Numbered from the stretch's first letter, positions 44,373-56,570 are shown. The stretch is DNA of 64,000 nt from Bimastos eiseni (GCA_959347315.1 OY365807.1:8310415-8374414), one strand, 5' to 3'. The notes: generated by a model not told the origin, from the sequence alone. Translations and numbers: made by a program.

Positions 44373-44857
44373 GGCGGAGACTTTCCCTGGATTTAGGGGG
44401 AGGACAGATCGTCAGAATTGGGGTTTGGAGGACAGGTAGGACAAAATTTCAATTCTCAAACACATGGATGCGACAAAAAAGGATGAACAGTGGAGAACAC
44501 TGTAGAAATCCATAATACTTATGAAATATTTAAGTAAAGTAAGTAAGTATTTTTCTTTAATAATAACGCCTGCAACAGGACGGCATACACAAACAAACAA
44601 TTAACAATATGAAATATTGAGGGATATAAGCAGCTCCATCCCCTACACCAGAGGCGGCCATCTCGCTTGACAGGTGGGGGTGACACCCAATGAGAGGATT
44701 AGGAAGTGTGGGGAGGACACATAAATTGTCCCCTCTCTGTCAAAGGTGGGGGGACTTGTCCCCCTCGATCCCCCGGATCGCCACCTCTGTCATCCGCCTA
44801 ATAATTTGGAGGGGACCGTCCCATTCAGCCCCTCTTAAGTCTCCGCCTCTGCATCCA
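44373..44857. mobile_element. Possible hAT-like MITE(s) with CAGAGGCGG termini
   Basis: AGGCGGAGACTT at 44373 and, inverted, AAGTCTCCGCCTCTG ending at 44857. A second start CAGAGGCGGCCATC lies at 44649, matched by GATCGCCACCTCTG near 44790. No clean target duplication was seen, so one or two overlapping elements are possible. Confidence 0.4.
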
Positions 44858-45762
44858 GGTATCAGCAACTGTTATTTCACTCAGCAGACGACGCGACAGC
44901 AAAATCTTCGTCGACAGACATGTTTGCATTCATTGCAAAGAAAATGACGTCGTCTTTTCAAATCACAGAGGCTGCGTTTTGCGAGCGCATTTTTTCTACT
45001 TCCGAACGGCGTGTCTAGGACGAAGCTTTTCTAGCGCAAATATTAGAACTCGCCTGTGCGCTGCAAGGATGGGGACGTTTTGATTGGATTTAGATAAATA
45101 GCTGTACGGGGGACGACAGAGGTCGATAGTGCACGAACGCGGTGGCATCGCAGATGGCCACTGGCGCTTCACTAATTCTCAAACAGAGGCTGGACAGAAG
45201 GAGAAGGAGGCGGAGGAAGGAGACTTGAACAGAAGACGGAGGAAGAGCCATTATATAAAGATGTTGAATGGAGGCAGTGAATACGAAATAGGACACAACC
45301 AGTGACCATGACAAATCGGATAGAGACAGATAGACAGAGAAGCAGAGAAGCAATGCCAGGTACAACAAAAGATTTATGCCCTCACAGAGACACACAACCG
45401 GTCAAAATACTATTGAACCAATGGCGACACCTCAGGCAGATGGGCGCTAGAGCATCACAAGTTACGCCCAGAATCCAATGCGATTTACCTCTATACTACA
45501 GTATACATATAGGCCTATACATGTATATAGTCATAACATAATACATTATGTTATATGATATATATGTGTTTGTGATGTAATGATAGGTATACTGAATCAG
45601 CGTGTGTGAATGCAGGATGGTTTCGAGTCGACATTTATGGCAGCTGAAAATGATTTTAAGAGGGAGACTTTGACTCTTTGGAGTGAGAGGACTAATGACG
45701 TAATTGATCGGACCACCACGGACTTTGTGTGAGAGTGGTCGAGACGATGTCACTTGCAGACG

Positions 45763-45793
45763 AATGGCCAATTAGGAGACGGATTATGGAGAT
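45763..45793 (+). promoter_or_regulatory. 31-bp GGATTA-containing motif, copy 2
   Basis: Same blocks as the copy at 43915, gapless, about 1.85 kb away, in the same orientation. Confidence 0.45.
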
Positions 45794-47063
45794 GCGATAA
45801 GATGAGGGAAGATTATTTGGCTTATAATCAGAATACCGCCGACGGCAGTTTATTAAAAATTATTGTAAGCAGAACAATTTATAAATGGAGACAGCGGAGG
45901 AATTAAGATGCAATTTGATTCACAGGCAAATGGATTATTTGCAAGTTTAAGCGCGATGGGCAAACGAGGCAAAGGATGTCTCAAACAGGAACTATGTGGT
46001 CTAAGGCAGGCCTTCTGCTTCTTAGATTCTTTGCCAGTGCAGACCTACACATTTTTCTATAGAGATCTAATGGTACCGACCCTGTATACACGCATGCAGT
46101 TATTATTGAATTTTGTAGGCCTAGGCCTTCAGTTGGTGAATTTCCCATTTCTGACTCGTGTAAACCACTGTAGCATTCCAAACAGTGAAGGCTAACAGGA
46201 AGCTATTTTGGAGATTTGGCTTACAAATCAGTTACAATACCATACAAAGACTTACAATACAGAAACTTACAATACAATACAATAAAAAACAATAAGCTCA
46301 AATACGAAACAAAATTCAGAACCGCACAGGAACGCCTAGCAAAAGGTAGCAATAGTGTGAGTGGGTCGCTATATATCCTATAGGATTCGCTTTTTGCAGG
46401 TCCTCCGATTTGTCCACTATAGGGAGCCACTGTATTTCTGCTAATTATTAAGTGATTTAGATTCTAAATGTCAATGGAATTATATGCTGATGGAATATAC
46501 ACGACGACACGTTCTGAGGTTGATAGGTGTCGAGTTTCTTCTGCAAATCCTTTTGTATGAGCTCGTATACGCGCCCGTATAGACGAACGGCGCTATATAA
46601 ATTAATTTAGCGCATTGAGTGACATCATTCATTATAGATACGACACGAATCGCTTCGATCGTTCATTGAATTGAATACATTAGCGTTGAAAGTAGAGTCT
46701 ACATATGTATCAAAGGCATATTATCTCTGAGGTCTTGGCCCACGCATGCGTAGAGCGACTGCAGCCACGCACCCTTAATACGAAGTGTCGGCTTCATTCT
46801 GGTGAAAAAGATAGCATTTGCCTTCACTATTCGTACATATGGAGTGACATAGACAGACTGACGGACAGACAGACAATAACAAAGACATAAAGACACAGAC
46901 AGACAGAGAGAAAGTGCTTGTGCTATCTTCCTCCGTCACAGTGTCTGGCTTGCTAATCGCATTCGTTGCCTTGGTAACTGTAGGTGACGTCAGAGCAACA
47001 CGTAATTTCGTTTGAACGTCGCGGATCGCTGCATCCGATCAAAGACAGTCGATGACTGACAAG

Positions 47064-47202
47064 GGATATGAAGATGATCCTTATTATCATCGTCGTCATC
47101 ATCATCATCGTCGTCGTCATCGTCGTCATCATAATCATCATCATCATCATCATTACCACCACCACCACCACCACCACCACCACCACCACCACCACCACCA
47201 CC

Positions 47203-47248
<46 letters not shown>

Positions 47249-47354
47249 AGACTTATACTGTGTAAAGGACCTGTCGTCGTCGTCATCGTCGTCGTCATAA
47301 TCATCATCATCATTACCACCACCACCACCAACACCACCACCACTACCACCACCA

Positions 47355-47388
<34 letters not shown>

Positions 47389-47410
47389 AGACTTATACTG
47401 TGTAAAGGGC
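47064..47410. repeat. Tandemly duplicated compound microsatellite
   Basis: Two copies, about 138 bp apart, of (CAT/CGT)n-(ACC)n-(TA)n ending in the same unique tag: TAGTAAGACTTATACTGTG and TAAAGG (47247 and 47385). Confidence 0.9.
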
Positions 47411-48589
47411 CTACGCTTTAATTCTCAAGTTTGTTCTGTTTATTTTGTTTGTCTGTCCAAATATATAATAATTCACGAAAGGAGCTCTAGCGATATAAAC
47501 GCTTTGTAAAACGTTCTCTTGCGAATTTCAAGATCAGCGGGAATACTTTCGGGTTGTAATTATTTGAATTGCGACACATGGACTATTTAAGTTTCGATTT
47601 GGTGACATCGTAGGCCCTCATACCGTATGCAAATCAAGCTGGGGTCATAAATTGGTTGAGTTACATTAATTTGCTGTAATGGCAACACAAAATTGTGCAT
47701 AACGTAATCGGGGTGAATTGCATGCATGCCATATTGAGTATACGCAGAAAACAAGTCAAAAGTAAAGACTTGGGTTTCTCGGGACAATTTCTCATTGACT
47801 TTTTGTAATCTGCAGGCAGATGGCGCAGTCGATTCATTTTCTTGAGAGATCATTTATGATCTAAACTTGACGGAGTAGAGCTCGTCAAGGAGCAATCGTT
47901 CAAGTGGGTAAACGATATTTAATTAAGTGCATTTTCTCCTTTTTATCTCAATTTTTAGTTATGTTCGTAAAAATTTGGTATATTCCATTGTCGTGCAAGC
48001 GTGACACGTGTGCAGAATTTCAGCTCTGTAGGTCAGTGGGAATATACTGAAAAAAAAAGAGTTGAAAGAACTCAGACGAACCGACGAACCGACAAACTTT
48101 ACGCAAAATTAAGCCAAGTTAAAGAAAAGAGGGCAAAAAGACTTGAAATTGACAGGCGAATTAATCAATCAATCTGAGTGAGAGGTAGGCCCTATAATAA
48201 GATTCAAATAAGCCCTATATATACGCGATAGATTCCAGTAGAATATAAAAAAGGAACGGAGCAATCCCTTAACTAGCTTATAAGCTAACCCCGTCATTCT
48301 CGTACTCATCCGGTACTGCCAAGTATGGATAAAGTTCCCTTCCTTACTTTGTACACAAGAGTGCATTTGCATGGGTCAGACTCACTATATAGACTCCGCG
48401 CAATCGATGTGACCTCATCCGTCGTCCTCTTCGTACTTTGAACCGACATGACCTCTTAGTATACCTCAGGCTCTATAACGGCTTCTGCTCAATGCCTTAT
48501 TGCTTATGCGTCTGTTGAATCTTTGCTTTGAACGATCATCCCTCTCCGACTCGCTCTCTGACTTCCACTATACATGGGGTGCTTCTGTT

Positions 48590-48674
48590 TCTGTTTCTGC
48601 CCATACTTTCCTTTCCCAGTGGGGTTATCGCACTGGAAGAGCCTCTGATTATGTTATACTAGAAGAGGCGCTAT

Positions 48675-48680
<6 letters not shown>
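48590..48680 (+). mobile_element. LINE 3' tail fragment, possible
   Basis: GAAGAGCCTCTGATTATG and AGAAGAGGCGCTATAG directly before a (TA)n run. The shape is that of the shared tail, but no coding remnant was recognised upstream. Confidence 0.45.
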
Positions 48681-48716
<36 letters not shown>

Positions 48717-50566
48717 GAATCTATTAATACAATATACAATAAGTAAGTATGTTCTATGTTCACACGTAAACAATATATATATATATACATATATATATAT
48801 ACACGTATATACGAATACATACATGATTGTCACATGGATATATATCAGCGTATACGCTTGTACATGTAGAGTACACATGTAGTAGACCCTATATTTTGTC
48901 AATATTAACCAGGATTATGGGCAACGCTCCTTTTATTTTCAGCAAGACCCTTGAAGAGATCACTTAACGATACAAGAGTGACATCAGACAGATCATCAAA
49001 AGTTGGCATCCGCCCGTGCACGACCTTGGACATCTGTCTGCTTGCATGTCTGATTGTTTCTTTGCCTGTTTGATTGTTTGTCTGTACGCATGGATGCTGG
49101 ATAAACCTGCAGTCTGTGGTTTGTATGTATATATAATTTTTCATTCTTATAAGCTGTCGACTTAGTGTGCCAGAGAAGTGAACTATATCTTCATTTGTAT
49201 AGCGTCATGCATCTGTGAGTTTCTGTTATCGTTGTATATATTATAGTCTCGTTACATCTCATCATTTAAGGCTGCACGGCTGTTGCTGCTGCTGTTATTG
49301 TTGTTGTTGACGATGACGATGATGATGATGTTGCATGGTAAATGGATAGCGTGGCTGCTGTTCTGACCTTACGCTGTGCGAACTAATCTGACCCAGCAAC
49401 AGATTCGATATATGCAAACAGCATAGAATATATACTAAATATATACTAAATGTGTATATATATACATTGCACATACAGTACATAGATATAGTATATAGGC
49501 CTATATAACGTATCTAATGTATACACATACATGCATAAATACGTGCATACGTACATACTACATACAAGCATACATACATACATTACACGTACATACATAC
49601 ATACTCACATGTATACATGTATACACAGATCGGTATATGTCTATGAGATTGCGTTCCCATGACTGTCGTTGCAAATAAGAATGTGAAGTTAATCAAGTTA
49701 AAATAGGTCAATTGCGCCTCAGTCGTTGAAACTGAGGCATTTTTTTAGATAAGGCCTCTAAGGAATTTTCAGAGCATACTAAACGCTGCTTTTACTCACC
49801 ATCGTACATCATATGTTCGTATAGCCTGACGGAAACTATTTCAGTACCTTATTCACTGAGTGTTAGATGGTAGACTGTCTGCGCTATGGAGTATGGACTG
49901 TCAGCTCATCAGCGGAAAGGTTGGAGTTCAAATGCAGGCCAGAGGAGATTCGCATCTATATATGCGTGCATATTCACTTGCACCCCATTGAGATTTTATG
50001 TATGACTCGGCTAAAATGAGTGCACCGTCAGCAGTCATGCTCCGAAGCTAAGAAAATTAAATCGATAGCACTTGTACATGATCGTTGTCATCGTCATTAT
50101 CTTCATCATCATCGTCATCGTCGTCGTCGTCATCGTCATAATCATCATCAGCAGCAACAGCAGCGTCGTCGTCGTCATCGTCATCATCATCATCATCAGC
50201 AGCAGCGTCGTCATCGTCGGCATCAGAATAATAATAATCATCATCACCGTAAGTTTTTCGAGTTTTTGGTATACTGTAGGTATACCGTATGTATACAGTC
50301 TTTTCTGTGCATCGGTCTGTCGGGTCAGGGCATTGGAGTCTAGGTCGAAAGACTTCTGGTTCTATATCAGGCGTCTACATCAGCTGAGGGGCTGAGTCGC
50401 TGAGGAGGGTTTGAGATTTATGCTTCGCTGGCGGCCACTGATGCAGTATTGGGCACCCAACTGCTCCAACAGTGTTCGTGAGTCAACTGAGTAATGAGTA
50501 TCACCTAGCATACTGTGTCTATCTTGTAATCTTACTGCGTATTTGTAAGCTTTTACCAATAAGCGA

Positions 50567-50588
50567 TTATTATTATTATTATTATTAC

Positions 50589-50649
<61 letters not shown>

Positions 50650-50650
50650 C
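50567..50650. repeat. (TTA)n microsatellite, LINE tail
   Basis: About 28 TTA units with a single ACTA interruption, forming the 3' tail of the full-length LINE. Confidence 0.95.
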
Positions 50651-50689
50651 ATATATGTTTCACATTATGCTGTTATCGCCCATGATGAG

Positions 50690-53641
50690 CTAATGGAGTG
50701 TTGGCAATGTCCCGAAGAAGCAGGCTGCGTTCCCACGCTGAAGGACAACTGAGATACGTTGGAACAGAAATGACGTCTCCATTGGATCGTGGGTTGCAGC
50801 ACTCGTTCGACTACCCAACTCTGAGATGAACTCCAGTCCTTCACTGCTCCAAGCGCCGCCGGATTCCAAGGAGAGGGCTACGAAGTCGTGGGTGTTGGTT
50901 ATGGTGGAATACTTGGCCCTCTTCGTCTTAGCTGCGCGTTCGGCTGCTTCGCCAGCTCTGATAGATGTGTCGACAAGATGTGACTTGGCGTAGGTGTCGG
51001 GCACTGTCACATCCCATGCCAGACATCGACCACGTGTCCAAGGAATGAGCGTGACGCCGTCCGGTCGCTTTCCATCTTCTCTTAGCAAGCCGAGAGGTTC
51101 CTTTTGCGCTGGAATCTTCGCCCTGCCAAGAGCTCTCCAGATGACATCGTTCAACATGCTGTGTCGTTGATGTTTTCCGCTGCCTCTTCTACAAATTAGT
51201 CCATGGAGCCCTTTTGCGTCGACGCTCTCTTGACATTGGTGACACAAATGTGGCTCGCAGAGCGTCGTTCCTAGCCTCAACCCGGCTGCCAGTCGTACAT
51301 CCTCGTTTGAGAGGCGCAGGCCTAGGGCAGTCACAGGGGGCGCTAGCATCCAGTCTCCAGAATGAGGTGCTCGTGAGGCCAGCAGGCGAGCACGGTCGCA
51401 TGGATTGTTATTGGAATCCAGCAGACCTTTCCATGCCTTGTCTGTGAATCGGAGGTCCCATTCTTTCTGGCGATAACTTGCTGCTCCTGTTGGTGGTTCT
51501 GCATCTGTCAGGGTCTTCCAAGCGTTGAGTGCTGAACTCGCAAGTTCATATGGTTCCTCAGCAGACTCTGTTGGTAGGATGCATGCCTGGAGTTCGCTTG
51601 TACTCGCAGCAGAAGCCAGAAAGGCAGAAAGTGCCAGCGTAGATGCACAACGAACTCCCAGACCACCATCTCTCACCGGCAAAGAAGCCTGGAGCCAGCG
51701 GTCATCGTCAAGGTCCACATTTAAAATGGTTGACAGTCCTTCTCTCAGCAGTTGATCAAACCGAGCCAAGCCCGGGCAATCAGCGCAGACGGCTGTGCGC
51801 AGACTGTACAAGAGCTTCGGTACACTTAGACTGTTTCTTAGCAGAACCAGAGCGTCATGTGTATAAAGCAAGGACAATCTTCCGATTGCCCTCTCGAGGT
51901 CATTGGCCTTTGAATTAACGACCATGTTCACAGCTGGACCTGAAATTAGAGGTGCACCCAACAAGGTCATGTCCTCGAGGGCTATGCTCGTGAACTCTTG
52001 GAACGCAGGGTCATTGTTCGGCATCTGGGTGTTGTGACACGCGATTTCGCATTTGCTGCGGTTCAATAGCAATCCCAGATTCTTTGATTCCTGCTCGATT
52101 AATTGAACGTCGTCGGCCACTGTTTCCTTGTTACCTCCCAATGTCAGGTCATCCAGATATCCGATACGCAGATCCGAACGAAGCTTCATCAGAATCGGTT
52201 GCAGCACAAGACAGAATTCCAGAGGTCCCAAAGGATCGCCTTGCTGCGTTCCTTCTTCGGATCGAATTGTGTTTGAACCATAGCGCAACAGTGGACGGTT
52301 TGAATAGGCAGCGTGAGCAAAGTGGTAGAGCTCTGGGATCTCTCTAGCAACTGCCTCTAGAAGACAATCTCTGCGCAGAGTGTTAAAGGCATTGGCGAAG
52401 TCGAGCTTCACTAGGACGCTGTCCTCAGGCATTGTGGAAATCCAGCGACGTGTCGCATGGACAGCTGCCTCAGCGCCTCCTGGAATGCCTACCCCAAGCT
52501 GAATGGGGGCGAGCAGTTGAGACAGCCTTGTTACCGCATGCGAATTAGCGCACTTTGCCGCCAGACGACGCCATGTGTAGCCCACGGCGATCGGTCTTAT
52601 GCCTCCGTCCTTCTTGCTCAGGGCTAAAAGGTTTGCCCCATAGATGACCTCATTCACCTCTTCGGATAGACCTCCCTTTAGGAGCAGATTGACAAGGTCA
52701 GATAGATGTTGCCCGATGTTGTCATCTACTCCATAGGCCATCAGATCCTTTAAGTGTTGTGGAGTAATGCCATCTGGACCACCAGCCGAACCCGCAGGGA
52801 AAGAGGAGATTGCCCTAGCGACATCTTCTTTAGAAACTTGAAGCGGGATGAAGCGATCGGAACTGTCTGGATCACATGGGGTTCTCCTGTCCACTGGTGC
52901 AGGCGGGTGCTTTTTCTTAAGCGCGGCCAGAGTTTCAGGTGTGTCCAGTGCCGGTTTATCCTCGCTGCAGATGAGACGGATGGCTGCCTTGAAATTGCCT
53001 TCCTCCAGCTTGCTTGCAACTGTTGAGGCTAAATACCTGGCGTGGTCGCATTTAGCGGACTTGAGCTTACGACTTGACGTCAGTGGCAATTCATCGTTAG
53101 TTGACTGGTCTGGTCCCTGCAGTCCCCATTCAGTAATGCGGGACAAAATCATCTTGGTCATGTTGTGCTTTCGTCCACCTCTTCTTGGCTTCACTAGTAC
53201 AGTTCCACCGAAGGCCAGCAAATCGAACCATTTTGCAACGCAATTTGGTTCTCTTACAATTGCTTGGATTATATCGGTCAGGAGAGCAGCACAAGATGGC
53301 CTTGCTGCTTTTGGGATTCTCTTAATCAGAAGACCGGGTGAAACAGGATGTGAGAGCTGAGAAGCGATCGGCCCAACGTCCGTCGACAGCTCCCGTGAGT
53401 AAGAGATCTGCACGCTAGTGGTAGAAGACGACTGTCTTGTGGTATTATGCTTTAAAGGGCCGTCCGCCGGTGGCTGGTCGGAACCTGGACAAGGGGCGGT
53501 TCGAGGGCCGTGCCGGTGCATCGTGCCATCTGAGGCATGGGTTTTGAAGGACAACCAACACACCCCGCAAACCCCCTGGCCCTTACAAGGTTTTTGACTC
53601 ATCTGAGTTTCAAATCGGTTTGTTTTCAAATGCGCCGCCAT
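50690..53641 (-). CDS. RLE-type LINE polyprotein (reverse transcriptase plus restriction-like endonuclease)
   Basis: A single intact 983-aa ORF of a non-LTR retrotransposon. An N-terminal Cys/His cluster (C25, C28, H35, H42, H44, C51) suggests a zinc finger. The reverse transcriptase spans about 270-620: AGGPDGITPQHL (286-297), motif A LVKLDFANAFN (410-420), motif B EEGTQQGDPLGP (462-473), motif C YLDD (495-498). A C-terminal CCHC knuckle follows (C800, C803, H813, C817). Then comes a PD-(D/E)XK endonuclease: RH (826-827), RPDG (859-862), WDVTV (876-880). There is no apurinic endonuclease domain. Elements with this layout (R2, R4/Dong, NeSL, CRE, Hero groups) are target-selective. The clade cannot be fixed here; the YLDD motif is less usual than FADD. 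The absence of stops suggests a young copy. Confidence 0.93.
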   Translation of the reverse strand: MAAHLKTNRFETQMSQKPCKGQGVCGVCWLSFKTHASDGTMHRHGPRTAPCPGSDQPPADGPLKHNTTRQSSSTTSVQISYSRELSTDVGPIASQLSHPVSPGLLIKRIPKAARPSCAALLTDIIQAIVREPNCVAKWFDLLAFGGTVLVKPRRGGRKHNMTKMILSRITEWGLQGPDQSTNDELPLTSSRKLKSAKCDHARYLASTVASKLEEGNFKAAIRLICSEDKPALDTPETLAALKKKHPPAPVDRRTPCDPDSSDRFIPLQVSKEDVARAISSFPAGSAGGPDGITPQHLKDLMAYGVDDNIGQHLSDLVNLLLKGGLSEEVNEVIYGANLLALSKKDGGIRPIAVGYTWRRLAAKCANSHAVTRLSQLLAPIQLGVGIPGGAEAAVHATRRWISTMPEDSVLVKLDFANAFNTLRRDCLLEAVAREIPELYHFAHAAYSNRPLLRYGSNTIRSEEGTQQGDPLGPLEFCLVLQPILMKLRSDLRIGYLDDLTLGGNKETVADDVQLIEQESKNLGLLLNRSKCEIACHNTQMPNNDPAFQEFTSIALEDMTLLGAPLISGPAVNMVVNSKANDLERAIGRLSLLYTHDALVLLRNSLSVPKLLYSLRTAVCADCPGLARFDQLLREGLSTILNVDLDDDRWLQASLPVRDGGLGVRCASTLALSAFLASAASTSELQACILPTESAEEPYELASSALNAWKTLTDAEPPTGAASYRQKEWDLRFTDKAWKGLLDSNNNPCDRARLLASRAPHSGDWMLAPPVTALGLRLSNEDVRLAAGLRLGTTLCEPHLCHQCQESVDAKGLHGLICRRGSGKHQRHSMLNDVIWRALGRAKIPAQKEPLGLLREDGKRPDGVTLIPWTRGRCLAWDVTVPDTYAKSHLVDTSIRAGEAAERAAKTKRAKYSTITNTHDFVALSLESGGAWSSEGLEFISELGSRTSAATHDPMETSFLFQRISVVLQRGNAACFFGTLPTLH

Positions 53642-53937
53642 TTAAACAGTAATCGTTGCCATTGGCAACGTTGACGTCGCTGGCCTTAAAGCATGGCAAG
53701 CGGCCATCAATTCAAATGCACGGCTACATATAAGTTGAAACGAAAGTTTGACAAACCAATCGTGTTGTGGTCTTGGCGAATAAGATGTGGTGAATATAAT
53801 CAATCGGGTCACGAGTTGTTAATCCATTAGACGATGCTAAAATCCAACTCTGACGATTACTCGTTACGCGGTATTTTTGCAAAATAGTCGGACATTAAAA
53901 ATTTTCCGTCCACCACGTCCGCTGCCTCAAATCGATT

Positions 53938-53939
53938 CC

Positions 53940-54027
<88 letters not shown>

Positions 54028-54242
54028 TTTACTATTTTTATTGTTGTTATTATTATTATTAGTAGTAGTAGTATTGCTACTACTACTACCATTACTACTA
54101 CTCCACCTACTACTACTAATACTATTATTATTATTATTATTATTATTTTTACTATTTTTATTGTTGTTATTATTATTATTAGTAGTAGTAGTATTGCTAC
54201 TACTACTACCATTACTACTACCCCACCTACTACTACTAATAC

Positions 54243-54277
<35 letters not shown>

Positions 54278-54347
54278 GTAGTAGTAGTAGTAGTATTGCT
54301 ACTACTACTACCATTACTACTACTCCACCTACTACTACTACTAATAC

Positions 54348-54378
<31 letters not shown>

Positions 54379-54407
54379 ATTAATATTATTATTATTATTA
54401 TTATTAT
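53938..54407. repeat. Compound (TTA/TAA)n array with three ~120-bp units
   Basis: Pure (TTA)n at 53938-54028, then three diverged copies of a unit. Each unit contains TTTTTACTATTTTTATTG (in two of them), an AGTAGTAGTAGTA / TACTACTACTACC inverted repeat around TTGC, and CCACCTACTACTAC. The array begins as the tail of the truncated LINE and has expanded. Confidence 0.85.
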
Positions 54408-54602
54408 TCATCATTGGCATTGCCAACGGATCTGTCATCATGCTATCTGGGTCGCCGCTTGTCAGTGGACTGTAATCCTGACATGGTGCCCTGAAAAGCC
54501 ACCGCATTGAAACGTTGGATCAATGCCGACAAGTTCTGGAAAAGGAAGTTTGTCTCTCGGGTGTCACCGGTAGTTGTCGAAAGTCGGCGTCCAGTCTCAG
54601 AC

Positions 54603-54605
<3 letters not shown>
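54408..54605 (-). pseudogene. 5'-truncated relative of the RLE-type LINE
   Basis: On the minus strand, TNFLFQNLSALIQRFNAVAF and QGTMSGLQSTDKRRPR align with the very C-terminus of the neighbouring LINE (TSFLFQRISVVLQRGNAACF, FGTLPTLH). Only this tail and a short 3' UTR remain. It ends in (TAA)n at about 54407, and its truncated 5' side abuts another (TAA)n run (54680-54602). It belongs to a related but not identical element. Confidence 0.75.
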
Positions 54606-54679
<74 letters not shown>

Positions 54680-54680
54680 G
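54602..54680. repeat. (TTA)n microsatellite
   Basis: Uninterrupted TTA trinucleotides (about 26 copies) at the truncated 5' side of the LINE relative. Confidence 0.95.
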
Positions 54681-56004
54681 TCATCATAATTTCCATTTTC
54701 ATTTGTACTTTCATTATCATTGTATAAAAGGGATTTGAACATATGCTGAAAAGCTCTATATTATGATGCTTGTAAAGATATGTACCGTAATGTAAATTGT
54801 AATTGTTCTTAAATTCACGTTGTCATTTGATGCTGTCAGGGATCAGGTGATAAACGCATGGAGCCTTCATTAGCAGTCCATCCATATGTCTGTATGGCTG
54901 TCTGTTTCTGTCCCTCTGTCTCTGTCTTTATCTCTGTCTCTGTCTCTGTCTCTGACTCTGTCTCTCATTTGGCATAATGGCGACTCAACACTTTACAAGG
55001 TCAGTCGTCCTAATTTTTGTGTCGCTCACACACACTTTGCCACAGAGAGAAGCAGGCAAAGCGGAAGACAGAAGACAGACAGGTGGAAAGACGGACACAG
55101 GCAAACACGCGGACAGACAGATAGCGTGTGTAATTGTTGGTAACATGTCAGATCGTTTGTTGGTTTTGTTTGCCCGTGGCATTAGACTCGCATTTCTCAT
55201 CTATTTGTCTTGTCGCCATGATGGCCGACCGAAATCACTTCAGGCCTGCCTACAATTACGCTTAGACCGAATATCTACACACACGCCTTCATGCCGACTC
55301 TGCATCTATATACGGTTCTCGGCCGCGTGTCAAAAGGTCAATCGTGCTGTCCGGCACTTTCTCCGCGTCATTCGATTGGTTGATAGTCACACGGCGCAAC
55401 CAATCAGCAATCGGATCGGCGTCAACTGTGCTGTCGATCACGGCGCGTTAGAACCGCCCACTCGATTATGGCCATGCCCGAAAACGAGCAGTAGTGCGAG
55501 GAAAGTGCGGTGATGCGGCATTCGGAATACATCATTGCACTTTGAGCTCCAGAGTAAAAATAAGTGCATTGAGATGGACTGATAGAGTTGTGCTTTTTCG
55601 GGACTATACTGGCGCCAAATGAACAGCACGGAGTACTAATCGCAGCTTAGAGGCACATAATCTTCGTTAAACCAGGCTCATAGACATGGGACGCTAGCGA
55701 CACCTGGTGATTGTATTCCGTGCGGCGCCATCTATTAGCTGAGAGAAAAGATTGCATCATCACTTGTCTACAATTACCTGTCGTATCAGCTTATCAACAC
55801 ACTTATACAGAAGAACAAACGAGGTAAATGATATCATAAACAAAAGATAGATGATATTATGTATGTCTCATAAATCATATATTTTTATAACATTAAACGT
55901 CTATCACGTCTGACATCTAATAATATGAATTTTTATTTTTGGAATTTTGATGACAATATTTACATGCAAGGACGACCTTTCTGTACGTCTGCTTTGACTA
56001 TCTA

Positions 56005-56036
<32 letters not shown>

Positions 56037-56544
56037 GCTGTCTGTGTGTCTGTTTGGCTGTCCTTCCGTCTGTGTACTTTTAGGAGCAAAGGTATTTCAA
56101 GTTATTTATTGTCATCATGGTGGACAACAAGAAGATACTCCAGCGTGAAAAGGGAAAATAGGAGAAGGAGAAGCACGCAGAATCAAGTGGAGAGGAGGAG
56201 GTGGAGATTAGCAACAGGCACATGGCCAACAAGAGCAAGAGTATTGGCAAAGGGTAATGGCAGCATGAGCAGGTGGAGCAGAAGCAGAAGAGGCAAGAGG
56301 AGGAAGAGAAGGAAGAGGAGGAAGAGGAGGATCATCACGAAAAAGAGAAGAGCGAGTGAAACGACAGGACGATGTTTTGTCGACTTGATATGTGGAAAAG
56401 AGTGATTAGGAAAATGAAAATTGAATTTGCGAGAATTTGTTGAGGATGGACGATGTAGAGAAGAGGAGGGAGGAGGAAGAGGAGGCGGCGAGCTATTAAG
56501 ATAGAAAGATGATCAGATGGGTCATACAGAAACACATACAGAGT

Positions 56545-56570
56545 CAGAGAAAGTAAGAGAGAGAGAGAGA

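Larger units (their letters stand above)
40690..50566. other. Intergenic region upstream of ASPH
   Basis: The ASPH promoter is expected near 40.7 kb. The rest holds a LINE end, nested MITEs, (ATC)n and (TA)n tracts, the duplicated 31-bp motif and AGGCCTA-rich single-copy DNA. Open frames of up to about 100 codons look random. A weak tRNA-like head is visible at 49865-49925. Confidence 0.55.
50567..53935 (-). mobile_element. Full-length RLE-type LINE with (TAA)n tail
   Basis: The element reads right to left. A 5' leader of about 290 bp (53935-53642) begins directly after a (TAA)n run, followed by the 983-aa ORF, about 40 bp of 3' UTR, and a (TAA)n tail of about 80 bp (50648-50567). No target-site duplication can be recognised because both sides are TAA repeats. 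Confidence 0.8.

Noticed and set aside
49865..49925. tRNA gene
   Set aside because: Only loose A/B-box similarity (GATGGTAGACTGTC, GGAGTTCAAATGC), no acceptor stem or clear anticodon arm.
53857..54507. 216-aa Asn-rich protein
   Set aside because: Translation of the TAA/TTA microsatellite joined to the 3' UTR of the truncated LINE in another frame.
54977..55513. 178-aa open frame
   Set aside because: No domain recognised, no splice or promoter support, begins in a simple-repeat area.
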